Made by a program: the position numbers and the translations under genes
Part shown: piece by piece, positions 22,818 to 33,509 of the stretch
Position numbering within the stretch: the first letter of the stretch is position 1
How the letters are laid out: each line of letters starts with the position of its first letter
Assembly: GCF_020520425.1 (NCBI RefSeq)
Contig: NC_079487.1
Span: 66,084,398-66,148,397, forward strand
DNA length: 64,000 nucleotides
Direction of reading: 5' to 3'
DNA from: Spinacia oleracea
Taxonomy: Eukaryota > Streptophyta > Magnoliopsida > Caryophyllales > Amaranthaceae
Notes under the pieces: generated by a model
The model's input: only the letters and a program-made list of their open reading frames with translations
Database searches by the model: none
What the model was told of the DNA's origin: nothing

Positions 22818-23028
22818 GTAATCGATTTTCTTTTGCGCACGTATACGTTTTTTTTTTTTTTTTTTTTGCATATATATTTTCCATTCGTCCTGCCTTGGGG
22901 CTGAGTTTTAGCGCCCAGGGCTGGGCGCTAGAATTATCGGCGCCTGGTCCTGGGCGTTGAAACTGCGCCCCAGGAACCGTTTTCTTTTTGTTATTATTTC
23001 TTTTTTGATCGTACCCGTTTTTTTGCAG
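22818..23028 (+). other. Intron of the antisense gene, with palindrome module, copy 1
   Basis: The donor GTAATC and acceptor CGTTTTTTTGCAG give a 211-bp intron in phase 0, joining LLLQ to IWLVERLRLLE. The intron contains a T-rich run and a GCGCCCAG module at 22904-22963. Copy 2 has the same borders (51140-51342), so the splice sites are shared. Confidence 0.75.
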
Positions 23029-24006
23029 ATTTGGCTCGTGGAACGGCTTAGGCTCTTGGAAGCTCCTGCCGATCCTAAACATTATCGTCCTATAGCCTTG
23101 GGTAACCGAAAATATTTGCACCGAGGCCAGGACGAGGCCGAATGGGCCTCCTTTTTTACTCATGGCATCTGTTCTATTAAGTGGGTGTTACCATGGTGGG
23201 GTTTGACTACTTTGACGGGGGGTTCTGATGTATCGGTTTATGTTTCTTTGTCGGGGCTATCTCGACCCATTTATATTTTCCCTTACCGAGTCATGCGTCA
23301 ATACGGTTTAAGGCAGACTATCCCCTTTTCTGATACGGTACCACCTAAAGTAGCGGCCTTTTCACAAGCACGGGTTCAAGCGTGGGCTAAGTATTATGAT
23401 GGTCTCCCGCGTTGGGCCGTAGCTACAAATGGCTTTGTGGGTCTTTCTGAAAACTATAAGTTGTGGATGAGCTCCGATGAAAAAGCTATGAGGACCGAGG
23501 CTCGAAATGGGGAGCCGGATGAGCTTTTGATACCTCGTATTCGTGTTAAGTATGAGGGTCCTGATTCTGCCAAACCTCGTACCCATGGTATTAAGACTGT
23601 GAAAGCTCGTCCTGATCGAAAGCGAAAGGAAGTTCCTCCCCGTTCCAGTTTCAGGCCTAAAAAGATGCCTAACATGAAGGGGCCTGCTGTTGTTAAAAAA
23701 AATGCAAGCTCTCGCGGAGATCGTCGCCGGAACAATGTATGGGTTAGGAAGGCTCAGCCGCCTGTAGAAACAGTGACTAGTCTAGCTGATGATAATAATC
23801 CTTCTCCCACCATTGTCTGTGCCCTTGAGGCTGAGCAGGCTATAATTGAGAATGTTTCTGAAGCCTTGGCATCTTTGGAAGTTAGTGTCCCGGAGCCGGT
23901 TCTTATGGAGATTGATATAGGGGCAGCGCAGAAGACTGTGGGGGTGGATCCTGCGAACATTGCCCTCTACAAGACTTTATTTGATGATCCGGAAGAACTA
24001 GAGTAG
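23029..24006 (+). CDS. Antisense additional ORF, exon 2, copy 1
   Basis: It reads open for about 325 codons from IWLVERLRLLE to FDDPEELE and a TAG stop. The first two thirds are hydrophobic-aromatic and globular (KWVLPWWGLT, IYIFPYRVMRQYGL). They are followed by a basic, nuclear-signal-like tract (ARPDRKRKEVPPRSS; SRGDRRRNNVWVRK) and an acidic tail. With exon 1 the protein would be about 540 residues. This exon is intact here but broken by stops near 52084 in copy 2. The likely class is a plant-mobile-domain or related transposon-borne protein. Function is not known. Confidence 0.65.
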   Translation: MWLVERLRLLEAPADPKHYRPIALGNRKYLHRGQDEAEWASFFTHGICSIKWVLPWWGLTTLTGGSDVSVYVSLSGLSRPIYIFPYRVMRQYGLRQTIPFSDTVPPKVAAFSQARVQAWAKYYDGLPRWAVATNGFVGLSENYKLWMSSDEKAMRTEARNGEPDELLIPRIRVKYEGPDSAKPRTHGIKTVKARPDRKRKEVPPRSSFRPKKMPNMKGPAVVKKNASSRGDRRRNNVWVRKAQPPVETVTSLADDNNPSPTIVCALEAEQAIIENVSEALASLEVSVPEPVLMEIDIGAAQKTVGVDPANIALYKTLFDDPEELE

Positions 24007-24100
24007 TGTAGTTCTTGCTAGTGTGTAGGTGCCCTTTATTTATTTCAGTTGTGTTTGTTTTTTCATTTCTTAGCACTTTGTTTCCTTCTTATTATTTTTC

Positions 24101-24106
24101 AATAAA
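24101..24106 (+). terminator. Polyadenylation signal of the antisense gene, copy 1
   Basis: AATAAA followed by a T-rich stretch lies 95 bp after the stop codon. It is conserved at the same place in copy 2 (52430-52435). Confidence 0.55.
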
Positions 24107-25302
24107 GGCGTATTTTATTTTTCATTTTTTGTTTCTCCTTTTTTTTTATATTTTTATATGTCTAACACTTTTTGCACATTTTATATATGTTTGTTTTTTT
24201 TTTATTGGACCGAATCCTTGGTAAGGATGGCCTACGTATCTTGTCAGAATCAAGTCGCGCGTAGTTCTATCTAGAATAAGTTCTAGGATGCCGGATTTTA
24301 ATGGATATGCCCTGAGGTGGTAGCATATTACTTAATCGGTCAAATGAGTGAAGTATTATCATTATTTTCGTCTGCCGTTTTTTGTTTGCCATAAGTCGCG
24401 TAAAAAATGAAATTCGACTACTTTTTGTATGGCTCTATTTTTTGGTGAGCCTATTTGGATACGTGCTGTACCCCCCAAGTGTTCGTTATTTTTCCGTTAT
24501 GTGCGGATAAAATGACGAGCACTTCTAAAAAAAATTTAGGCAGGCAGAGAGTTTCAACGCCCAGGCTGGGGCGTCAAAGATTTCGGCGCCCAGCCCTGGG
24601 CGGTGAAAATGATTTGGGCGGTCGTTTTTGACGCTTTGCTTCACGTGTTCTTGCATTTATTTCTTTTTTTTGGTTTTAGTGCTATGCTTTTTTTTTTGTA
24701 TAAAAATTGATTTTGAGGCTATTTCAGAGGCTTTTTTGACTATTAGCGTGAGATGCATTTTTGTCCGGATTATTTTTTTCTATCCGTGACTCTAAACGGC
24801 TTTGAAAATGGAGTTAGGGTGTGGAAGATATGAAGATCTTTGTATAGGCTTTTGGATGGGCTGGGGTGCGTGTTGATGCGGGGGGTGGTGTCTATTTTTT
24901 ATGAGTTTTTTCTTGAGCAACCTTTGTATTGTTTGAATTTGATTTCCTTTTGATTTCTTTGGGTTGCGTGGGTTAGACCCTCATGTTTTGGTAATATGAT
25001 AATGTGGTTCTCTTTTGGGGTTTAATGAATTTCGATGTCACGATTCAAGACCGAGTGGGCCTTGTTTTATTGGGCCTAGAGTGGGCCTCCTCTTTGCAAG
25101 TACGTTTGGTGCTCTTTTAGCGTTAGAAATAAAGTTTTTTAGGAGGAATATTACGCCTTTATTAATTTGGAAAGTAAGGAAAACACACTGAAATAAACTT
25201 GACCTATATTCTAAGGGGTCTTAGGACCATCTAAAGTCTTTATTATTTTTCTACCAATCTAAAGAACTACTAGGCTCTTTTTATTAAGGTGCTCTATGTG
25301 GC
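24107..25302. other. Family A spacer between the antisense gene and the gag-protease end, non-coding
   Basis: This is the place where RT, RNase H and integrase would be expected in an autonomous Tat element. Only T-rich sequence and a palindrome module (24551-24610) are seen. Copy 2 (52436-53656) is collinear and equally empty. Confidence 0.7.
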
Positions 25303-25690
25303 TCAAGCCTTGGGTTTAGTCTCGTAAAACTTTGGTCCTTCACCGGTACTCATCTTGAATTCTATTCCTTTTGCATTGACCCACTGATATGTCTTCACCC
25401 ATCCGTTCGCGATCTCTTCTAGTGTCGATGCAGGAGCGATTAACCGGGTTGGATCGAAACCTTCATCTTGTAAAGCTAGGGTAGTCATCACAGTCTCGTC
25501 CTCCATAGGCCTCGATTCGTTAAACAATGTCCATAGAGCCTGGTCGTCCAATATTTCAGCTGTTTTAGTCTTGGTGAGGTGGGGTGCCTCATCCAAGGTG
25601 TGGCAGTCATGGAAGATTTCAAATCCTGGTTTTAGCAAGCCATCCTGAACGAAGGGTTCAGGGAAATCACAGCATGGGTGTCCTTCTCCT
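25303..25690 (-). pseudogene. Family A gag-protease polyprotein, C-terminal part, copy 1
   Basis: This is the minus-strand continuation of 36280-38847 beyond the nested Tekay insertion. It includes HPCCDFPEPFVQDGLLK and ends STGEGPKFYETKPKA with a stop. In Tat-lineage polyproteins this kind of spacer sequence lies between protease and RT, but here it terminates without RT. Copy 2 ends at the same residues (53657), so the stop is a family feature, not a local accident. Confidence 0.75.
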
Positions 25691-28460
25691 TGTAACACCC
25701 CGACAATTCTCTCTTTTCTAAAATAATCTTTTAATATAAAACGTAGAGAATTATCAAGGCATTATCGCCCGTGTAAAAACGTAACGGCTTATTCAGAATT
25801 TTGCAGCGGAAAACATAAAACTAACTTTTAGGTTCATAAATAATCTATTACATATTAGGTCCAAACCAATTAACTGAAATAAGGAAATACGAATAGTACG
25901 ACAAATTTCAAATCCAAGTTAACAAATTAAATCACTCAAGTAAACAAATAGAACAACAAGCTCTCTAATCCCGATCCCAATGGTGCATCATCTTCAAACC
26001 TGTAGATGGGCAACGCTTATTGATCCTTAGAGACTGCTCACCAAAGATGGGTCATCACAGGATCAATAAGGCATAGCCATGATCAACACACACAAACAAA
26101 GCACGTAATCAGCAAAGCTGAGTACTACATACTAAAACAACAACAATCCTAGCATGATACTATCAAACCAACAACCCTAACATGATACTAATAAATATAA
26201 GTAAGGACAGACAAAACATAATAATTTGACGATTATACTTGACTAGACTAAGCTAGGCTTAATAACCATAATATTATTTTAGTTGAAATAGACAATGGAC
26301 CGAGTTGACCATCCAGAAGTCTTCACTAAGGAAGACGAGGTACGGGCGCGACTCCGTAACCTCAGTGACCTGCGATATCGAGGAACGTTTAAATAAAAAT
26401 AGGACACGGTGATCAATCCGGTCCCAGAAAAGGCCATGGGCTACCACCATGAACCCCAACTCCTGTTTGTCCGTCACTTCAGACGTGCACAGTCTAAAGC
26501 TATTGCTATTCAGTTTCACTTTACATGATTTACAAATTGAGATTCCGTTATGACTCAACCATTACATAAGACAGACAATTCACATTTGTTCACAACTGTT
26601 TTTATCTTGGAATTAAGTAAGTGATCATAAAAGCATCAATCAAGACTCATTCCAACTTAACCAACCTTTCCTTTAACCATGAGCAACCCTGTATATGGGC
26701 ATAAAGTTTCAACTTACTAAACAAGGTCCTCCGCCCTTATAAAGTAGTGAAAAGATAGAAAGGGAACAACAACCAATTGATCCAACCCAATCATATAGAA
26801 TAATCTAGTGTTCCCAACCAACATGTTTGTATCAAACATCCATACTAACATGTTACAGTTCTTATAGTGCAAAATAAGTTCAATAAGTTTGTCCAACAGT
26901 ATTAAACATGCACATTCAATATAACCCAGTTCGTCCATAATATCAACATCACCAAGTTCAACAATAATATCAACATAACCAAGTTCAACAACAAGATTCA
27001 ACATGGTTTCATCAATTAGCACACATTCCAAGCACACAGGTATGTACGTACCTTGCATAAACAACTAATAGGCCACTTTAACACTTTCAAAAGTCGCCTA
27101 AAGAGAATTCTCCGCCTAAAACAACCAACAAGGATTCCCAATCAATTTCTAATCATTCACAACTATAATAAAGCATTCTAAATACATCCTAAACATATTT
27201 AGAACCTTCCCCAATATCCAAACTTGAATGTTTGATTTCCTAACATCATAATTATTAAATTACTGATTGAAATTCGTTGAAAACTCTTCGCAAACATCAT
27301 ACTTTAAATTTTCAGCAATATAACTAATTTCAAACTACTCCCAAAACTTTGAAATCATAAAAACAATAACTTTAATAATTTATAATCATTCTACCATGAT
27401 TTCAAAACTATTAAACCTTTAAAACCTTAAAATTTCATGCTTTAAATAATTAAAATTCAAATTCCAATTCAATTACATAATCTGAAAATTAATAATTTGA
27501 TTATGCAAAACATATAATCTGAAATTCATAATTAAATTATAAAACTATAAAATTTAATTCAAGAAAACATAAATTAAATTAATTAAACATAATTAAAACA
27601 TTAAATTAGCTTAGGGTTAGGAGTAAACCAAAAAGTGAAGGGAGGAAGAGCTGACGGCGGTTGGTGCAGCAGCACGGCGATGCCACAGTGGCAGCGCGGC
27701 GATGGGTGGTGGCGCAGCAGGGTGACCGAAGGTGGCTGGTGGTGCAAGCAGGAGGAAACGCACGCAGAGGAGAAAGAAAAGGAGGAGTGTTGATGCTTCG
27801 CGAAGGAGAAGGGAAGGGGCCAACGACCGGTGCTGGTTGGTTGGCGGCAGCGACGGGGTGCAGGTGGCTGTCGCAACAAATGAACACAAGCATTAAGGAG
27901 GAGAGAACGAAAGGGAGAAGGAAAACCGAAGGAGAAAAGGAGGAAGAAGAAGTTACCGGCGAGGAAGGTTGCACGCGACGGAGGAGGAGCGTCTGAGGTG
28001 GTTGGCCGGCGGCGTGAGGGACAACAGCAAGGAGGGCGGCGGTGGCTGAAGCAGAGAGAGAGTTTGCTTGCTTTTCACGTGAATTGGAGGAGAGGAGAGA
28101 AGAGGGTTTTTGGCTTTCTTGATTTTACGTGAAGTTGAATTATGGGTTGATAATATGGGTTTTCTTGTTTTGGGCTTTGTCAATTTGGGCTAGGATTAGA
28201 ATTGAGTTTGTTTGAATCCAAAACCAGTTAATATTGTTTTCCAAATTCAATCGAACGTGTTTTCGCAATTCAAATTCTTTTCAACATAAAATTCTAAAAT
28301 TATTTTTTTTGATTTCATAAATCGTTGAAATATTTAGAACGTATAAAAATAAATTACGTTAAATATATATTTATTACTAAACTTCATAAATTCTATTTAA
28401 TTATAAATAATATACGTTAAAATATATTTAATAAAATTTATAAATTTACGGGGGATTACA
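25691..28460 (-). repeat. Tekay-like 3' LTR
   Basis: It starts TGTAACACCCCGACAATTC and ends GGGGGATTACA on the plus strand. Most of it is AT-rich, but 27630-28070 is GC-rich and gives several spurious ORFs in both directions. On the minus strand that part looks like a transcribed leader. Confidence 0.95.
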
Positions 28461-30600
28461 ATCTACCCCTCTTAAAAGAAGTTTCGTCCCGAAACTTGAC
28501 ACGAAATTTCCCGCATTTTTCCCAAAAGCTTTTAACTTATTCTTACTAGAGAAGTACTTGTGCCACCGATGTGCACTCTTTTGCCAACTCAAAGCTATTT
28601 GTGTTACTCATGAACACCTTTTCTTATGCGGAGAATCTATTTGCTTTGCATTAACTTGTAAAATTTGCTAAAATAAGCAATAAAATGCATAAAAATTCCA
28701 TAAAATAGGTAAAAAGCGTGAATTTCTATCGCATTCTACCCCCTTAAAGAAAACGAGTTACGCCCTCGTAACTCACCCCAGGGAATGACTTTGGATATTT
28801 CTACTTCAACGAATCATGCCCCCAAAGCTATATTTCCACTAAAATCATAGCAAGTGGGATTTCTACACTTCTTTCCACACAATGCCTCAACAGGTTCCAT
28901 CTTAAAGCTCGCATAGTAACTATTGTTGCAAGAAATTCAATCACTCTAGTTGGTCTTCCCAATTACCCTTAAAGTCAATAACACAGGATCTCAACATATA
29001 TTCCGTTAGTAATCTCAGTCTGTCTATCGGTTGCAGGGTGGAAAGAAATACTCATTTCAATGTCGTTCCCAAGATTCACTGGACCTTTTTGCCAAACTTT
29101 CGGACTTTTATGGTCGGTAAGGATCTTACATGTTTCCCCAGAAAAGTAATGTCTCCAAATCTTCAAAGCGGACACAATAAAGTTAGCTCTAGGTCATGGG
29201 TAGGGTAATTAGTTTCATAAGGTTTCAATTGACGCGACAACAGTTAAATCTAGAAAGCTTCCTCACATTTCTCAGTTCACTTGAATTTCGATTCCTTTTT
29301 CAACAAGTTGGTCATTGGTTTGCTTTCTTCCAAAAGTCCTTCACAGCCTCCTACAATGGTCATATAGGCTTAGAAAACTTCAAGTATCGGACACGTTCTT
29401 TGGAGTAGGTCACTCACTCACAGCTTGAATCTTAGCAGGATCTACAGAAACTCCTTTTGTTCAACTTTTCCTTTTTACCGAACCTCATTATGCTTTTCAT
29501 GGGTGTATAACTTTTGGGCTTAACTCTTAGCTCTTGCACCAATTCATGTATTTCTTTTCATCTTTTCCAGACAACAAATGATTTCTAACGATCCTGGACC
29601 ACTGGAATCTTCTCTTAAATTTATTTCCTTACGTAACATAGTTCTCAATCAATTTAGTCCTTCACTTTTCCGTCGGTGTAACTTATACACATATGACTTC
29701 AAGATTTGTATACTTTATTTAATAAAACTAGATTCTTTCTAAGCGTCTCCAAGTAATTCTCAAGTGTTTGTCATGCTCTTTTTCATTCCTTGAACAAATC
29801 GGGATATCATCAATAACATAATAACGAACTTAATTCGGAATTCGTGGAAAATCTTATCCATCAAATCCATAATTATGGCAGGTGCATTGGTTAACCCAAA
29901 AGACATTACTCTAAACCCATAATGACAATAACGAGTCCTAATGAGGTCTTATAGGCCCTTATCAGCTATCCTCAATTGGTGATACTTCAAACACAATCAG
30001 TCTTCAAGAACACACTCGCCCAATTCGATTGACCCAATATGTCATCTATCCTAGGCAAAGGATACTTGTTCTTGATGGTGTTTAGCTCCCTAAAATCGAT
30101 GCATAATTCCATACTCTTATCTTTTCCTTAACAAACACACAGGAGCTCCCCACGGTGAAGCACTAGGCCTAATACACCCCTTAACGAAACAACTCTTGCA
30201 ACTGTGTCATAATTAGCTCATTTCAGGAGGTGTTATTCTATATGGTGCTCTAGATATATGCGTCATTCTAGGAACTAAGTCTATATGGGACTCAACGGCT
30301 CTTAGCAAGTGGCATACCTGCAATCTCACTAGGAAACACATCCATGAATTCATTCACAATTGGAACATCCTCGATCTTCATTCCGACTTCTTAACTCACA
30401 TCTAGCTCACACAACCGAAAAAGATAGTTCACAAGGCAAGTTCTTAAACAATTTGGTACACCTTATGGTTACAGCAGTAGGAATACTAACGGGTAAATCA
30501 ATCACCTCAAAATCTACTAACTTCGAACTCTTAATAAGAGATGACGAAGCAAAAGAATAAGCTTTCCCTGAATCAAATAACTTTCTAACTAGCACGGAGT
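28461..30600 (-). pseudogene. Tekay-like pol remnants (protease, RT, RNase H, integrase)
   Basis: Fragments appear in order in broken minus-strand frames. At about 30595-30560 is a protease-like LFDSGKAYSFASSSL, where a canonical chromovirus would have a small residue after DSG. At about 30100-29800 is [22 protein letters not shown] and then FGLTNAPA. At 29175-29110 is RNase H: ALKIWRHYFSGETCKILTDH. It is fused by deletion to integrase (SFHPATDRQTE). At about 28970 is the integrase core end, VIDFKGNWEDQLE. Stops, frameshifts and missing segments make it non-functional. Confidence 0.85.
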
Positions 30601-30689
30601 TAATAGAAAAGTAATAGAAACTAAGTCAACAGGTCGTTCACCTTCATTTCGACTTATCACAGACAGTTTACCCGGGGCCTTGTTATGGT

Positions 30690-31645
30690 TGTTATTCTAA
30701 TTAGCAGACTTATGGAGGTTTCCTTGGCTGTCTTGCGACCCTATAGGCTTCGAACTCTAATTTCTTGACTGGTTAAATCCCGACTTCACCCGGTTACCAA
30801 TCTCATTACCATTTTGTTCCTTTTTCCTGCTTAGTAAAGCACTCATACTTCCTATGCCCCTTTTTCTGACAATAGTTGCAGGTCACTAATTCTCCTTTGC
30901 AGTTCTTGCCAGGGTGATTGTTATTGCACATCTTACAGTGATACACTCTTTCAGGTTGGTTCCTATTGTTGTTCCCCTGATTGTTCCTTCCTTGAAAATT
31001 TTCATTTCCATTCCCATTCCTATTCTCATTCATATTCCTCTTGAAATTCCCTTGGTTTTTCCAGCATTAAACTCTTTTCTTTTCTCCCCAACAACATTTT
31101 TCTTGTCCATTCTGGACTACAGGCCATAAATATGAGCAGCCCCCCCCATACACAATATATAAAGACGTAAAGGTTTCCCCACCTAATCCTAAGGTGGTCA
31201 TGCTATAAGTCTGCATAGTATTCAGCTATGGTCATGCTCCCTATGCTAAGGTTTATGAATTCCTAAGCTTTTTGCTTTCTCATAAAAGGTAGGGTAAAAC
31301 TTTCCCCTTAAGACAGTAACAATTGAATCCTAATTGAATCTCTCAGCAGCGCTAAGCCTAGCTCTATTTTCTCTCCACCATAAATCAGCTTCATCTTTCA
31401 AGTACATGACAACTTGACCCACTCTCATGTTCTCAAGACATTTTACATCCCCAAACAGTTTCTCAAACTCTCTAACCTAGTTCTCTAAAAAAGTAGGATC
31501 AACTTGCCCCTTAATTCATGGTGGCTTAACTTTGGCTAGTCTCTCAAACATGTCCCCAGCAGGATCGGGACGCTCAATTCTCTCCTGGGTTAGCTTTTCC
31601 GCCAATAGGCGAATAGCAACAACTAGGTCATTATTGTTGGTCATC
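30690..31645 (-). pseudogene. Tekay-like gag with one CCHC zinc-knuckle region
   Basis: On the minus strand the frame begins near 31643 (MTNNNDLVVAIRLLAEKL) and shows the gag core (KDEADLWWRENRARLSAAER). It ends with the RNA-binding region CKMCNNNHPGKNC and CNYCQKKGHRKYEC, the latter a proper CX2CX4HX4C knuckle. At least six stops interrupt the frame, so no full Gag can be made. Confidence 0.8.
30806..31033 (-). CDS. Open fragment of Tekay-like gag carrying the zinc knuckle
   Basis: This 75-codon open stretch within the gag pseudogene is rich in Asn and Gly, followed by a CCHC knuckle (CNYCQKKGHRKYEC) and a basic tail. It is listed separately because it is the only intact part of gag. It is not expected to be expressed on its own. 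Confidence 0.5.
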   Translation of the reverse strand: MNENRNGNGNENFQGRNNQGNNNRNQPERVYHCKMCNNNHPGKNCKGELVTCNYCQKKGHRKYECFTKQEKGTKW

Positions 31646-32297
31646 CTAGAGCGCGACCTGAGATTAATATACTCTACTTTAGGTATAAACATCACTTAAT
31701 AGTATCCTGTACCACGTAATATCGCCTCAACAGACATAATTCACGTAAATCAAACAATCATTTACGAATATGCAACAATTATTTCAAGGTAATCTCCTTG
31801 AACATTCCTGAACGATATTCACATAGGAGACATTCAATTGAGGAACAAGGAACGAAATTCAATCATCACGAATAATAAGGTAGAATAAAGGAAGAAAACA
31901 TTCTTCATCGTGTCCCAAAATGAACTCTTGATCCTTTGAATAATCAATAATCTAACTTTTATTCCTCAAAAGAGTGTGAAGAATAATTTCTAAACCGTAA
32001 TAACGCATTTGTCCTCAAAATACCATAAAGGGGCTATTACATCCTTGAAAAGAATAAAGAATAACTCAAACTCCTATTGCTTTAACTTTAAACTGTTTTA
32101 GCTTTGCTACTTATTCTTTAAAACATAAAAGAACTAACTAACTTTACAACTTCAAATACTTGTGGCATCTTGCCTATCTGTTCTTTCCTAGGAAACTTGC
32201 GGAGTGAAATCTAGATCTTCAAGATTCGTCGAACTCTTCCTCTAGCTCCCTATCTGAATCACTAGAGATCTCAATGGTAGGCTCATGGGCCCCTGGG

Positions 32298-32894
32298 TTA
32301 GGGTTTCTCTGCCTCAACACCTACATTCTCATTCTCCACAGCTACATCATTTTCCTCTAGGTCATTATTTACACTTATTCCCATAGGTTCTTCTGTAACT
32401 GAATCCCCAACATGACTTCCTACGATTTTATCGTCTCTAAACCCACTTTCTGCTGCTTCAATAATGGTGGTCAGAATTTCTGAATCATATTTCCATCTAC
32501 CATCCCAAGTCCCATACTTAGTCAAGTTTGGAGTTCCATTATCAGAATGCATGTCTTTAAACTTTTCCTTGAGTTCTAGGTATGGAAATTTGTTAGGTAA
32601 GCAATTAATGATAGTGGCTGGTATGATATCCTTTCTCATTAAGATAGGTTGCCCTTGAACTTTAGCATAATATTCACATCCAAACATGATTTTCTTCACG
32701 TAAATATCAGGGGTTTCTATATCAAGTTTCTCGAAGGATCCTATGTTGGTATACTTGGAAAGAAATATTTTATTCCTGAAATAAACAATTCCATGTCTCA
32801 CTAACGATTTTCCAACCAAATCATAAACAAAGTTCAATAACGCAATAAGTTTGGTGGAAGCAAACAATTCTTTATGCACATGTAAATGTAACAC
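32298..32894 (-). CDS. Intact upstream ORF of the Tekay-like element, unknown protein
   Basis: A 198-codon frame lies between the 5' LTR and gag, starting MLHLHVHKELFASTKLIALL. The middle (KIMFGCEYYAKVQGQPILMR) looks globular. The C-terminus from about residue 150 is strongly acidic (EEPMGISVNNDLEENDVAV). It has no zinc knuckle or protease motif and I do not recognise it. It is open from start to stop while gag-pol beside it is heavily mutated, which sets it apart. It could be an additional ORF of the family or a captured gene piece. Confidence 0.6.
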   Translation of the reverse strand: MLHLHVHKELFASTKLIALLNFVYDLVGKSLVRHGIVYFRNKIFLSKYTNIGSFEKLDIETPDIYVKKIMFGCEYYAKVQGQPILMRKDIIPATIINCLPNKFPYLELKEKFKDMHSDNGTPNLTKYGTWDGRWKYDSEILTTIIEAAESGFRDDKIVGSHVGDSVTEEPMGISVNNDLEENDVAVENENVGVEAEKP

Positions 32895-33489
32895 TTAAAC
32901 AATTAGCACACGCACGTACATAACAATCAATTTCTAAAGTTAGCGTTGACTAGCTACTAATGCACATATAATTCTACCTTATATGCCCTTCTTATACTAC
33001 CCATCTCTCATAAACTAAAGCATTGGAATAATTTAAATAACAAGGTAAAAGGACGCTAATATAATAAAATTATAACATAGAATATTAATATAAATAAAAA
33101 ATATAAAATAAATAAAGTAAAATAAATTAAGGAAATGCGTAGCGAATAAATTAGAAAATAAAGTTATTAATTCGAAAAAGATTTATATTTTCTAATAACG
33201 AATTCTAACTCTTGAAACAACTTAAAAAAATGTACTCATTTTTTTTTTTTTTGAATAATAAATAATAAGAAAAATAAAAATGTCGAAAGTATCACTTTAA
33301 CTTTAATAATAATTTGATTTCGAACTTAAATAAGAAATATTATATACTTTCAAACAGGATAAAAGGAAATCGGTCCCCCAAAAAAAAGTACCAATTTTTG
33401 AACACTATAATACGTAGAATCTCGATTTTTAAGAAATTTATTTTAAATAACTAGATAGTTAGGCGCCTAAAATTTATTAAAGTAAAACC
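32895..33489. other. Tekay-like 5' UTR, AT-rich, no gene
   Basis: Very AT-rich sequence with a T-run at 33240-33252. Nothing coding is seen. Confidence 0.5.
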
Positions 33490-33509
33490 TTAGCTTCTAG
33501 ATACCACTT
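33490..33509 (-). other. Primer-binding site of the Tekay-like element
   Basis: On the minus strand, AAG then TGGTATCTAGAAGCTAAG directly follows the 5' LTR. It resembles the initiator methionine tRNA site (TGGTATCAGAGC) with a two-base insertion. Confidence 0.7.

Noticed and set aside
26274..27064. ORFs of 94 and 115 codons, repeated exactly 7819 bp downstream
   Set aside because: They are within the Tekay LTR U3 region in AT-rich sequence. The exact duplication reflects LTR identity, not gene duplication.
27601..27996. Overlapping ORFs of 90-120 codons on both strands, repeated at 35420-35815
   Set aside because: They lie in the GC-rich part of the Tekay LTR and are low-complexity Pro/Ser/Arg/Gly peptides open in several frames at once. 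Composition, not genes.
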